The notes beneath the pieces are model-generated. The model saw only the letters and a program-made list of their open reading frames with translations. It searched no databases and was not told the DNA's origin. Made by a program: the position numbers and the translations under genes. From Robinsoniella sp. (GTDB lineage Bacteria; Bacillota; Clostridia; Lachnospirales; Lachnospiraceae), in NCBI GenBank assembly GCA_022788205.1, contig JALEVQ010000085.1, forward strand, positions 1 through 35,027: 35,027 nt of DNA, in the 5' to 3' direction. Below are positions 25,061 to 33,633 of the stretch, one piece after another; position 1 is the first letter of the stretch, and every line of letters starts with the position of its first letter.

Positions 25061-26953
25061 ATGGGAGACTTTAAATTAACAACCGTTGAGGAAATGGAAG
25101 CCGCTACAGCCAGATTACTTGAGACAGGTGCAAAGGTTGGAGCAGACGCTTGGCAGATCCGTGTAAAAAATCAGACACCACACTGTAAATTTGGTGAGCA
25201 GGGTATCTGCTGTAGAATCTGTTCTATGGGACCATGCCGTATCACCCCGAAGGCTCCAAGAGGAATCTGCGGATGTGATGCACACGGTATCGTAGGAAGA
25301 AACTATTTGAAATTCACAGCTGGCGGAGCTGCTACACACTCTGACCATGGACGTGAAATTTGCCATACACTGCATGAAGCAGCAGCTGACGGAGCTTACA
25401 AGGTAAAAGATCCAGAGAAACTGATCCGTATCGCTCATGAATGGGGCGTAGAGACAGAGGGAAAAGATATCTATGATCTTGCACATGAGATGGCTGAGAT
25501 CGGTCTGTTAGAGTATGGAAAACCATTCGGATATCAGAGATTCCTCGACCGTATGCCGCAGCATACAAAAGATTTATTGATCAAAAATGAAATTGCTCCA
25601 AGAGCAATCGACCGTGAGGTTGCAAGTTCTCTCCATATGACTCATATGGGATGTTCTTCCAAACCAGAAGCACTGGTAAAACAGTCTCTGCGCTGCGGTC
25701 TGTGTGATGGATGGGGCGGTTCCATGATGGGAACAGAGTTCTCAGATGTTCTGTTTGGAACACCGAAGCCGATCGACACAGAGGCAAACTTAGGTGTTAT
25801 GAATGCTGACAACGTAAACATCGTTGTACATGGACATGATCCGTCTCTGTCAGAGATGATCTGCGAGTATGCAGATGATCCTGAGATGATCGCATATGCA
25901 AAAGAGATGGGAGCAAAGGGAATCACCGTATCTGGTGTATGCTGTACATCAAACGAAGTTGCAATGCGCCGTGGTATTCCGATGGCTGGTAACTTCTTAC
26001 AGCAGGAGAACGTTGTTCTGACAGGTGCATGTGAGGCAATCGTCGTGGACGTTCAGTGTATTTTCCCGGCACTCGGACCTCTGAGCAAATGTTTCCATAC
26101 AAAATTCATCACCACTTCTCCGATTGCACAGATGCCAGATTCTGAATTCATCCGCTTCAATGCTCACACAGCAGCAGAGAATGCAAAAGCGATCGTGAAG
26201 ATGGCAATCGAGAACTTCAAGAACAGAAAACCAGATCTGGTTTATATCCCGGATATGAAACAGAAAGCAACCGTTGGATATTCTGTGGAAGCAATCGTAA
26301 AAGTATTAGACGGCGTTACTAACAGCCAGGTTGACGTGACAGGAACAACAAAACCACTTCTGGAGTGTGTAACCTCTGGTGTTATCCGTGGTGCTGTCGC
26401 TATGGTTGGATGTAACAATCCAAAGATTCGTCCAGACTATGCTCATATTGAGCTGATGAAGAAACTGATCGCAAACGATATCATCATCGTTGCTTCAGGA
26501 TGTTCCGCACAGGCAGCTGCAAAAGCTGGACTGATGGATAAGAGAGCAAAAGATCTCTGCGGCGCAGGTCTTAAGAGAGTCTGCGAGCTTGCCGATATTC
26601 CTCCGGTACTCCATATGGGATCTTGCGTTGATATCAGCCGTATGATGATTCTGGTTTCCGAGCTGGCAAAAGATTCCGGTCTGAAGATTTCTCAGCTTCC
26701 AGTTGTGGGATGTGCTCCAGAGTGGATGTCCGAGAAGGCAGTTTCCATCGGAAACTATGTAATTGCTACAGGTATTGATACATTCTTAGGTGTTGATCCA
26801 TATGTTTCCGGTTCCGATCAGATGGGAGCTCTTCTGACAGAGGGAACAAGACAGTGGGTAGAGGCTGCTTTCACAGTAGAGACCGATATCAACAAGTTAG
26901 TTGATCTGATGATTGAAAGAATCGAAGAAAAGAGAGCTGCAATTGGAATCTAA
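25061..26953 (+). CDS. acsA: Carbon monoxide dehydrogenase catalytic subunit (beta subunit of CODH/ACS)
   Basis: A 630-residue Ni-Fe-S enzyme that interconverts CO2 and CO. N-terminal cysteines for the D and B clusters are visible (C42, C50, C51, C54, C59, C70, C72, in K-F-G-E-Q-G-I-C-C-R-I-C-S-M-G-P-C-R). Further conserved cysteine and histidine motifs of the family follow, including V-H-G-H-D-P-S, a C-cluster-type G-C-C-T-S-N and S-G-C-S-A-Q. Length is that of acetogen CODH. With AcsB it forms the alpha2-beta2 complex in which CO passes to acetyl-CoA synthesis. The start follows TAAGGAGG. Codon use (GGA, GCA, ATC, AAA) suggests high expression. Confidence 0.96.
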   Translation: MGDFKLTTVEEMEAATARLLETGAKVGADAWQIRVKNQTPHCKFGEQGICCRICSMGPCRITPKAPRGICGCDAHGIVGRNYLKFTAGGAATHSDHGREICHTLHEAAADGAYKVKDPEKLIRIAHEWGVETEGKDIYDLAHEMAEIGLLEYGKPFGYQRFLDRMPQHTKDLLIKNEIAPRAIDREVASSLHMTHMGCSSKPEALVKQSLRCGLCDGWGGSMMGTEFSDVLFGTPKPIDTEANLGVMNADNVNIVVHGHDPSLSEMICEYADDPEMIAYAKEMGAKGITVSGVCCTSNEVAMRRGIPMAGNFLQQENVVLTGACEAIVVDVQCIFPALGPLSKCFHTKFITTSPIAQMPDSEFIRFNAHTAAENAKAIVKMAIENFKNRKPDLVYIPDMKQKATVGYSVEAIVKVLDGVTNSQVDVTGTTKPLLECVTSGVIRGAVAMVGCNNPKIRPDYAHIELMKKLIANDIIIVASGCSAQAAAKAGLMDKRAKDLCGAGLKRVCELADIPPVLHMGSCVDISRMMILVSELAKDSGLKISQLPVVGCAPEWMSEKAVSIGNYVIATGIDTFLGVDPYVSGSDQMGALLTEGTRQWVEAAFTVETDINKLVDLMIERIEEKRAAIGI

Positions 26954-27013
26954 TGTCTGAGTGATATTGGACGACAAGAGCAAGCTTCAGAATAAATATT
27001 GAGGTGAATGAAG

Positions 27014-27784
27014 ATGAAAATTGCAGTTACGGGGAAAGGCGGCGTGGGAAAGACAACCTTCGCTGCGACTCTCGCCAGACTTTATGCGGAAGAAGGAAGA
27101 CATGTGCTTGCGGCAGATGTCGATCCGGATGCCAATCTGGGACTTGCCCTGGGCTTTTCTCAGGAAGAGCTCGATGAGATTGTCCCGATCAGCAAGATGA
27201 GAAAGCTGGTGGAGGAGAGAACCGGCGCAAGTGCTGACAATCAGTTCTACCGTATCAACCCGAAAGTGGACGACATTCCGGATGCTTACGGCAAAGTCTG
27301 CAACGGAGTAAAGCTTCTGGTTTTGGGAACGGTGGAGACCGGCGGCGGCGGATGTGTCTGCCCGGAACATGTGATGCTGAGAAGAATTATCAGCAATCTT
27401 GTTCTCAGAAGAGACGATGTCGTGATTCTCGATATGGAAGCGGGGCTGGAACACTTGGGAAGAGGCACCACGGAAGGCATGGATCAATTTATTGTCGTGA
27501 TTGAGCCGGGAGCAAGAAGTGTGCAGACTTACAAAAATGTGAAACGTCTGGCAAAAGATCTGGGAGTAAAACAGGTGCGTGTCGTCGCAAACAAAGTGCG
27601 CGACGAGCAGGACGAACAATTCGTCAGAGAACACATTCCGGAAGAAGATTTGTTAGGTTTTATTCACTACAATACCGAAGTTATGGATGCAGACCGCAGG
27701 GGATGCTCCCCATATGATTTCAGTAAATCAGCAACTGATGAAATTAGAATGATAAAAAAGACGATCGATCAGACGATTGATTGA
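27014..27784 (+). CDS. CooC/AcsF family nickel-insertion ATPase (second copy)
   Basis: A 256-residue MinD-type ATPase starting M-K-I-A-V-T-G-K-G-G-V-G-K-T-T, with C114-V-C116 as the metal-binding pair in a glycine-rich G-G-G-G-C-V-C-P. It differs clearly from the first CooC and lies directly before acsB. AcsF of Moorella is a related protein tied to acetyl-CoA synthase maturation, so that role is plausible here (inference). ATG 27014 is preferred over ATG 27008 because GAGGTG (27001-27006) is too close to the latter. The stop lies 14 bases before the acsB start. Confidence 0.92.
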   Translation: MKIAVTGKGGVGKTTFAATLARLYAEEGRHVLAADVDPDANLGLALGFSQEELDEIVPISKMRKLVEERTGASADNQFYRINPKVDDIPDAYGKVCNGVKLLVLGTVETGGGGCVCPEHVMLRRIISNLVLRRDDVVILDMEAGLEHLGRGTTEGMDQFIVVIEPGARSVQTYKNVKRLAKDLGVKQVRVVANKVRDEQDEQFVREHIPEEDLLGFIHYNTEVMDADRRGCSPYDFSKSATDEIRMIKKTIDQTID

Positions 27785-27798
27785 TAGGAGGAAGAACA

Positions 27799-29928
27799 GT
27801 GACATTATTTGATAGAGTATTTAGTGGAAATGATGCTGTATACGGATTGACAGAACAGGCAATCAATGCAGCCATTGACCAGTACGGTGAAGACAAAGCA
27901 GTAAGTTTCCCACACACTGCATACAGCTTACCATGCTACTATGCAGTGACAGGAACCAAGGTAACAAACTTAAAAGACTTAAAAGAAGCATTGGGTGTTG
28001 TAAAAACTCTGATGACAAGAGAAAAACGTCTGAATGATGCGTTCATGTCTGGTGTGGCAACTGCTCTGTGTGCAGAATTCATCGAAGTGTTAAAATATAT
28101 CGATGGAGCTACTCCATATGAAGAGCCATTATACGGACATCTTGCAGATGCTGTGATCCGTGAACTTGGTGTGCCGCTGGTAACAGGCGATATCCCAGGT
28201 GTAGCTGTTATCTTAGGTTCTGCACCGACTGCAGAAGAAGGTGTGGCTCTGGTTAAGAGCTATCAGGCACAGGGTATCTTAGTGACATTGGTTGGCGGAA
28301 TCTGTGATCAGGTGGCAGAGGCTGGAATGAGCACAGGCGCAAATGTACGTGTTATCCCGTTAGGAAAAGACGTGACATCTGTGATCCATGTTGTATCTGT
28401 TGCTCTGAGAGCAGCTCTGATCTTCGGTAACATCACACCTGGAGATGCTGCAAACTTAATGAAATACACATTTGAGCGTGTGCCTGCATTTGTAAACGCA
28501 TTCGCTCCTCTGGATGATGTGATCGTAGCTTGCGGAGCTGGTGCAATCGCACTTGGATTCCCGGTTATCACAAACGAGACCGAGAATATCTTCCGTGTTC
28601 CAAAGAGCTTGATTGTGCAGACAGATGTAAGTAAATTCAACGCTACTTCTCTGGAAGCACGCGATATCAAGATCAAGATCACAAACATCGATATCCCAGT
28701 TGCATTCGCATCTGCATTCGAAGGTGAGATCATCCGTCGTAAAGAGATGCAGGTAGAGTTCGACGGTTCCAGAGTAGACTGCTGTGAGCTGGTACAGACA
28801 AAAGAGATGTCTGAAGTGGAAGATCACAAGATCGAAGTGATCGGACCAGATGTAGACGAGATGGAATTAGGAAGCAAGAACAGCATCGCTTACGTTGTTG
28901 AGGTTGCAGGAAAGAACATGCAGTCTGACTTCGAGCCAGTTATCGAGCGTAAATTCCACAACTACATCAACTGTATCGAGGGTGTATACCATACAGGACA
29001 GCGTGATATGCTTCGTATCCGTATCGGACAGGCAGCATTCGGAGCAGGATTCCGTCTGAGACATATCGGTGAAGTATTATATGCTTCTGTAAAGAACGAG
29101 TTTGAAGCAGTTGTTGACAAATGTCAGGTTAAGATCTACACAGATCCAGAGAAATGTACAGATATCCGTCACAATGTCGCACAGGTGACATTCGACAAAC
29201 GTGATGACCGTCTGAAATCTCTGACAGACGAGTCTGTAGAGGTATATTACAGCTGTATCCTCTGCCAGGCATTCTCTCCATCCCACGTATGTGTGGTAAC
29301 ACCAGAGAGACTTGGTCTGTGCGGTGCTGTTTCATGGCTGGATGCAAAAGCAACAAACGAGCTGGATCCAAACGGACCTTGCCAGATCATCACAAAAGAG
29401 AGACCAATCGATGAGAGAATCGGTGAGTACGAAGATGTCAATGAGGCAGTTCGCAAATTCTCACAGGGTGCTCTGGAGGATGTATCTCTGTACTCCATCA
29501 TTGAGAAACCTATGACTTCCTGCGGATGCTTCGAGTGTATCTGTGGTATCGAGCCACTGTCAAACGGTGTATGTATCGCAAACCGTGAGTACGCTGGAAT
29601 GACACCAATCGGAATGACATTCCCAGAGCTTGCTTCCATGACAGGTGGTGGAGTTCAGACTCCTGGATTCATGGGACATGGAAAACATTTCATCGCTTCC
29701 AAGAAGTTCATGAAGGCAGAAGGCGGAGTTGGAAGAATCGTATGGATGCCAAAAGAGCTGAAAGAGACTGTTGCAGAGAGATTGAATGTGACAGCAAAAG
29801 AGCTGTATGATATCGATAACTTCAGCGATATGATCGCAGATGAGACGATCACAACCGATCCGGAAGAACTGCTCGCTTTCCTGGAGGAAAAAGGACATCC
29901 GGCTCTCTCCATGGAACCAATGATGTAA
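27799..29928 (+). CDS. acsB: Acetyl-CoA synthase (alpha subunit of CODH/ACS)
   Basis: A 709-residue enzyme that condenses CO, a methyl group from the corrinoid protein and CoA into acetyl-CoA at its Ni-Ni-[4Fe-4S] A-cluster. The cluster cysteines are C486, C489, C498 and C508, and the distal-nickel motif is C575-G-C577. The spacing is identical to the known Moorella ligands (506/509/518/528 and 595/597), a constant shift of 20. The start is GTG 27799 behind AGGAGG (27786-27791), giving M-T-L-F-D-R-V-F-S-G. The in-frame TTG at 27781 lies upstream of that site. It is followed by a 424-base structured spacer. Confidence 0.96.
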   Translation: MTLFDRVFSGNDAVYGLTEQAINAAIDQYGEDKAVSFPHTAYSLPCYYAVTGTKVTNLKDLKEALGVVKTLMTREKRLNDAFMSGVATALCAEFIEVLKYIDGATPYEEPLYGHLADAVIRELGVPLVTGDIPGVAVILGSAPTAEEGVALVKSYQAQGILVTLVGGICDQVAEAGMSTGANVRVIPLGKDVTSVIHVVSVALRAALIFGNITPGDAANLMKYTFERVPAFVNAFAPLDDVIVACGAGAIALGFPVITNETENIFRVPKSLIVQTDVSKFNATSLEARDIKIKITNIDIPVAFASAFEGEIIRRKEMQVEFDGSRVDCCELVQTKEMSEVEDHKIEVIGPDVDEMELGSKNSIAYVVEVAGKNMQSDFEPVIERKFHNYINCIEGVYHTGQRDMLRIRIGQAAFGAGFRLRHIGEVLYASVKNEFEAVVDKCQVKIYTDPEKCTDIRHNVAQVTFDKRDDRLKSLTDESVEVYYSCILCQAFSPSHVCVVTPERLGLCGAVSWLDAKATNELDPNGPCQIITKERPIDERIGEYEDVNEAVRKFSQGALEDVSLYSIIEKPMTSCGCFECICGIEPLSNGVCIANREYAGMTPIGMTFPELASMTGGGVQTPGFMGHGKHFIASKKFMKAEGGVGRIVWMPKELKETVAERLNVTAKELYDIDNFSDMIADETITTDPEELLAFLEEKGHPALSMEPMM

Positions 29929-30352
29929 ATTTTGAATCAGGCAGGGTGACTGTTTGAGATAGAGCCTGGCGGGGAAAGAAAGATAATTGACGTGCACGGT
30001 CTGTTTTTTCCCAACTGCCAGGCGGAAAAAAGGGCGGCAGTTTGCCGCCCAAGATAGGGTGGGAACGATCCGAATTGACGCCTGTGGAGTCCTCAGGTTA
30101 CAGGGACGCAGAATCAGGAAAGCTTGGGAGGAGACTCTTAAGACTGATAATTTCGGTTATGAGAAGTTCAGTTAAAACTGGGATTCTGCCTTGCAGGTTC
30201 CAGGATACCTGTGTTTTGCGGGGAGATGCGGGTATCAGTGACTTTATTGCGGATTTTAGAAAAAGAAAAATACATCTAGATTTTTAGATGGGAGCACTCT
30301 AAGATAATATTGTTTTAGAGTGAACTCAAAGTTAAAGGAGGATTATTTAGTT
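29929..30352 (+). promoter_or_regulatory. Long structured spacer between acsB and acsD
   Basis: 424 bases with no convincing gene; the small open frames lack ribosome binding sites. Pairings include GCCTGGC/GCCAGGC (29964-29970/30017-30023) with GGGAAA facing TTTCCC inside, GGGCGGCA/TGCCGCCC (30032-30050), CAGTT/AACTG (30169-30180), CAGGT/ACCTG (30194-30211), CATCTA/TAGATG (30273-30290) and CACTCTAA/TTAGAGTG (30295-30322), the last ending 15 bases before the acsD Shine-Dalgarno. AACTGCC (30013-30019) can alternatively pair with GGCAGTT (30036-30042), disrupting the first two. No clear promoter was found. Confidence 0.5.
30026..30050 (-). terminator. Terminator-like hairpin on the minus strand, antisense to the acs operon
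   Basis: The 8-bp stem GGGCGGCA/TGCCGCCC (30032-30039/30043-30050) is followed, when read leftward, by six T (complement of A at 30026-30031). Read rightward it has no T tail. It would stop antisense transcription heading toward acsB. Confidence 0.55.
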
Positions 30353-31294
30353 ATGCCGTTTAATGCAAAATCAGGAAAATTTAATGCTAGTATCAACGCA
30401 GTTGAACTTGGCACCGGCGACAAGAAGATCACAATCGGTGGAGAAAATGTACTGCCATTCTATACATTTGACGCTCCGATCGAGAACGCACCGAAGGTTG
30501 GTATCGAGGTAACTGACTTTGGTTTGGATCATGAGCCAGATTGCGTAAAGAAATATTACGAAGGTTGCGAGACAGTGGTTGATATGGCAAAGAAAGCAGC
30601 TGAAATGGAAGGCGTAGATTTCTTGAGCATTCGTCTGGAAGGTGGAGATCCGAACGGTGCAAACAAATCCACAGAGGAGCTGGTACAGTTGGTAAAAGAC
30701 GTAGCTGCAGCAGTTGATCTTCCGTTAGTGGTATGTGGATGCAAGAATGTTGAGAAAGACGCTGAACTTTTAGCAAAAGCGGCAGAAGCATTAGAGGGAA
30801 GAAATGCACTTCTCTTAGCTTCCAAAGAAGAAAACTATAAAGCAGTCGGAGCAGCAGCAGGACTTGCATACAGACAGTTAGTAGGTGCTGAGTCAGCTGT
30901 AGATATCAACCTTGCAAAGCAGTTGAACGTATTGCTGACACAGTTAGGTGTAAACGGAAAGAGCATCGTGATGAATGTCGGAGCAGCAGCAGCAGGATAC
31001 GGATTTGAGTATGTGGTATCCACTATGGACCGTGTCAAAGCAGCAGCACTTGGACAGGGCGATGCAACTTTACAGATGCCGATCATTACTCCAGTTGCTT
31101 CTGAAGTTTGGGGTGTAAAAGAGGCTATGGCTTCTGAAGAAGATATGCCTGAGTGGGGCAATCAGGAAGACCGTGGTATTGATATGGAAGTAGAGACAGC
31201 AGCAGCTGTATTAGCTTCCGGTTCAAACGCTGTCATCTTAAAACATCCAGTATCAGTCGCAACTATTTCAAAAATGATCAAAGCGTTAGTTTAA
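30353..31294 (+). CDS. acsD: Corrinoid iron-sulfur protein, small subunit
   Basis: A 313-residue TIM-barrel-like subunit of the corrinoid iron-sulfur protein (CFeSP), which together with AcsC holds the cobamide that carries the methyl group from AcsE to AcsB. Family segments include I-T-I-G-G-E, E-V-T-D-F, S-I-R-L-E-G-G-D-P and V-V-C-G-C-K-N. ATG 30353 is chosen because GGAGG (30337-30341) lies 11 bases upstream; the in-frame codon at 30320 precedes that site. acsC follows 32 bases downstream. Confidence 0.95.
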   Translation: MPFNAKSGKFNASINAVELGTGDKKITIGGENVLPFYTFDAPIENAPKVGIEVTDFGLDHEPDCVKKYYEGCETVVDMAKKAAEMEGVDFLSIRLEGGDPNGANKSTEELVQLVKDVAAAVDLPLVVCGCKNVEKDAELLAKAAEALEGRNALLLASKEENYKAVGAAAGLAYRQLVGAESAVDINLAKQLNVLLTQLGVNGKSIVMNVGAAAAGYGFEYVVSTMDRVKAAALGQGDATLQMPIITPVASEVWGVKEAMASEEDMPEWGNQEDRGIDMEVETAAAVLASGSNAVILKHPVSVATISKMIKALV

Positions 31295-31326
31295 TGCGCA
31301 GCGCAATGTAAGGAGGAAAAATCATT

Positions 31327-32676
31327 ATGGCACTTAAAGGTCTTGATATTTTTAAATTATCACCAAAGAAAAACTGTAAGGAATGCGGAAGCCCAACATG
31401 TATGGCTTTCTCCATGAAAGTGGCTCAGGGCGCAGCAGATATCAGCGCTTGTCCGTATTTCTCAGAGGATGCAAAAGCAAGCTTGATGGAAGCTACTGCA
31501 CCGCCAATGAAGACAATCAAAGTTGGTGCTGGTGACAAGGAGATCGCTCTGGGCGGTGAGACTGTTCTGTTCAGACATGAGAAGACATATGTAAGCAAGA
31601 CAAGATATGCGGTTGCTCTTTGCAGCGGTATGGATGACGCTACAATCGAAGCAAAACTGGCTGGCATTCCAAAAGTTGACTATGATCGTATCGGCGAGAG
31701 AATGTACGTTGAGATGGTTTATGTAAACTATGATCCAGAAGCTGGCGCTGAGAAATACTTAGATCTCGTGAAGAAAGCAGAAGGATTAGGACGTGTCCTG
31801 ATCTTAGGATGTGGTGATGCAGAGGTTGCAAAACAGGCTGTAGAGCTGGTAAAAGCAGAAAAACCGATCTTAAACGGAGCAGATGCTTCTAACTACGAGG
31901 CAATGAACGCTGTCGCATCAGCAGCAGGTGTTGTTCTGGGCGTAACTGGCGCAAACATCGAAGAGACCTATGAGACAATCAAGAAACTGGAAGCTCTCGG
32001 AAACAAGAATCTGATCGTCGATGCAGGCGTATCTTCTGTAAAAGAAGCTTATAAGACCGCTGTACTGCTGAGAAGAACAGCAATCAAAGACGGCGACAGA
32101 AGCTGTGGATATCCATCACTTGTTCAGGTTAACAGACTGGCAAAAGGTGACAAACATATGCAGGCAGCTTTGGCTTCTCTGTTCACAATGAAATACGGTT
32201 CTGTAGTTGTTATGGAAGATATGACTTACGCAGAGGCTCTGCCACTGTATGGTTTGAGACAGAACGTATTTACAGATCCTCAGAAGCCAATGAAGGTAGA
32301 GCCAGGTATCTACAAGATCAACGGAGCAGATGAGAATTCTATCTGTCTGACAACTGTAGACTTTGCACTTACATATTTCGTAGTTTCTGGAGAGCTGGAG
32401 AGATCTGGTGTTCCTTGCAACTTAATCATCAGCGACGCAGGCGGATTATCCGTACTGACAGCTTGGGCAGCAGGAAAATTATCTGCAAGCACGATCGCAA
32501 AATACTTTGCAGAAGCTGACATCGAAGGCAAAGTAAATAATAGAACTCTGGTTATCCCAGGAAAAGTAGCCGTATTAAAAGGTGAAATTGAAGCAAAACT
32601 TCCAGGATGGAATGTTGTTGTAGGACCGACAGAGGCAGTTCAGCTTGTAAAATTCTTAAAGGATATGCAGGGCTGA
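31327..32676 (+). CDS. acsC: Corrinoid iron-sulfur protein, large subunit
   Basis: A 449-residue subunit with an N-terminal [4Fe-4S] domain whose ligands C17, C20, C25 and C42 match the characterised large subunit (N-C-K-E-C-G-S-P-T-C and a later A-C-P-Y-F). A TIM barrel and C-terminal corrinoid-binding domain follow, with L-I-I-S-D-A-G-G-L-S-V in the cobamide-binding part. The cluster is used for reductive activation of the cobalt. The start follows TAAGGAGG. No activator gene (acsV) is seen in the window. Confidence 0.96.
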   Translation: MALKGLDIFKLSPKKNCKECGSPTCMAFSMKVAQGAADISACPYFSEDAKASLMEATAPPMKTIKVGAGDKEIALGGETVLFRHEKTYVSKTRYAVALCSGMDDATIEAKLAGIPKVDYDRIGERMYVEMVYVNYDPEAGAEKYLDLVKKAEGLGRVLILGCGDAEVAKQAVELVKAEKPILNGADASNYEAMNAVASAAGVVLGVTGANIEETYETIKKLEALGNKNLIVDAGVSSVKEAYKTAVLLRRTAIKDGDRSCGYPSLVQVNRLAKGDKHMQAALASLFTMKYGSVVVMEDMTYAEALPLYGLRQNVFTDPQKPMKVEPGIYKINGADENSICLTTVDFALTYFVVSGELERSGVPCNLIISDAGGLSVLTAWAAGKLSASTIAKYFAEADIEGKVNNRTLVIPGKVAVLKGEIEAKLPGWNVVVGPTEAVQLVKFLKDMQG

Positions 32677-32688
32677 GAAAAAGAAGAG

Positions 32689-32769
32689 CTGACCGCGAAG
32701 GAAAGGTCAGATTTCTGAAAAATACAGGTTTTGGAGGACAGTGCGATTTGCACTGTCTTCGAAGACCTG
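32689..32769 (+). promoter_or_regulatory. Two intercistronic hairpins between acsC and acsE
   Basis: CTGACC (32689-32694) pairs with GGTCAG (32705-32710). A much longer stem follows: the 20 bases at 32725-32744 pair with 32750-32769 with only two wobbles and one mismatch, loop GATTT, and its apical 8 bp GACAGTGC/GCACTGTC are perfect. No T run follows, so RNA processing or 3' end protection fits better than termination. Confidence 0.65.
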
Positions 32770-32800
32770 ATTGAATTATAAAGAAAAAGGAGAAGAAACA

Positions 32801-33586
32801 ATGGCAAAATTTGTTACAATCGGTGAAAGAATCCACTGTATTTCCCCAGCAATCAGAAGAGCTATGGCAGAGAGAGATCCAGAGCCAATCTTAAAACGTG
32901 CAAAAGAGCAGTTAGACGCAGGAGCTACTTATCTGGACGTTAACATCGGACCGGCAGAGAGCGATGGAGAAGATCTGATGAAATGGGCAGTTCAGCTGAT
33001 TCAGAGCAACTTTGACAATGTTCCTCTGGCACTGGACACTGCAAATAAGAAAGCAATCGAGGCTGGTATCTCCGTATACAATCGTTCAAAAGGAAAACCA
33101 ATCGTAAACTCTGCTGATGCAGGCGGAAGAATCGAAAACATCGATTTAGCAGCAGCAAATGATGCAATCGTTATCGCACTTTGCTCCGCAGAAGGTATTG
33201 CAGCAGACAACGATGAGCGTATGATGCACTGCCAGAACATGCTCGAGAGAGGTTTGATGCTGGGAATGGAACCTACTGATCTGTGGTTTGACCCATTATT
33301 CCTGGTTGTAAAGGGAATGCAGGACAAACAGCTGGAAGTTCTTGAGGCAATCAAGATGTTCGCTGATATGGGATTAAACTCTACAGGTGGATTATCCAAT
33401 AACTCCAATGGTATGCCAAAACACATCCGTCCAATTATGGACTCCGCTTTGGTTGCTATGGCTATGATGCAGGGCTTGACATCCGCAATCGTAAATCCAT
33501 GTGATTTAAGACTGATGGAGACAATCAAATCTTGTGATATTTTCAAGAACAATACGCTGTACGCAGATTCTTATCTGGAAATCTAA
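32801..33586 (+). CDS. acsE: Methyl-THF:corrinoid iron-sulfur protein methyltransferase
   Basis: A 261-residue TIM-barrel enzyme that moves the methyl group from methyltetrahydrofolate to the cob(I)amide of AcsCD. Pterin-binding family features include I-G-E-R-I, D-A-G-A-T-Y-L-D-V-N-I-G, D-T-A-N, N-S-A-D and the G-G-L-S-N-N-S-N-G-M-P segment that contains the substrate-contacting asparagine of the Moorella enzyme. Length matches the family. ATG 32801 follows AAAGGAGAAG; the in-frame TTG upstream lies inside the hairpin region and is rejected. Confidence 0.96.
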   Translation: MAKFVTIGERIHCISPAIRRAMAERDPEPILKRAKEQLDAGATYLDVNIGPAESDGEDLMKWAVQLIQSNFDNVPLALDTANKKAIEAGISVYNRSKGKPIVNSADAGGRIENIDLAAANDAIVIALCSAEGIAADNDERMMHCQNMLERGLMLGMEPTDLWFDPLFLVVKGMQDKQLEVLEAIKMFADMGLNSTGGLSNNSNGMPKHIRPIMDSALVAMAMMQGLTSAIVNPCDLRLMETIKSCDIFKNNTLYADSYLEI

Positions 33587-33633
33587 TTTTTCAGTGAGTA
33601 TCAAATAAAAACAAAAAACAGACGAGGTGGACG

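Noticed and set aside
30194-30211. Sequence resembling the 3' box of a cobalamin riboswitch (CAGGATACCTG) upstream of acsD
   Set aside because: The rest of the consensus, especially the CCCGCCACTGT-type core, is not found upstream. The match is explained by a short hairpin.
30042-30287. Open frame of 81 codons in the acsB-acsD gap
   Set aside because: TTG start, no ribosome binding site, overlaps hairpins and has no recognisable domain.
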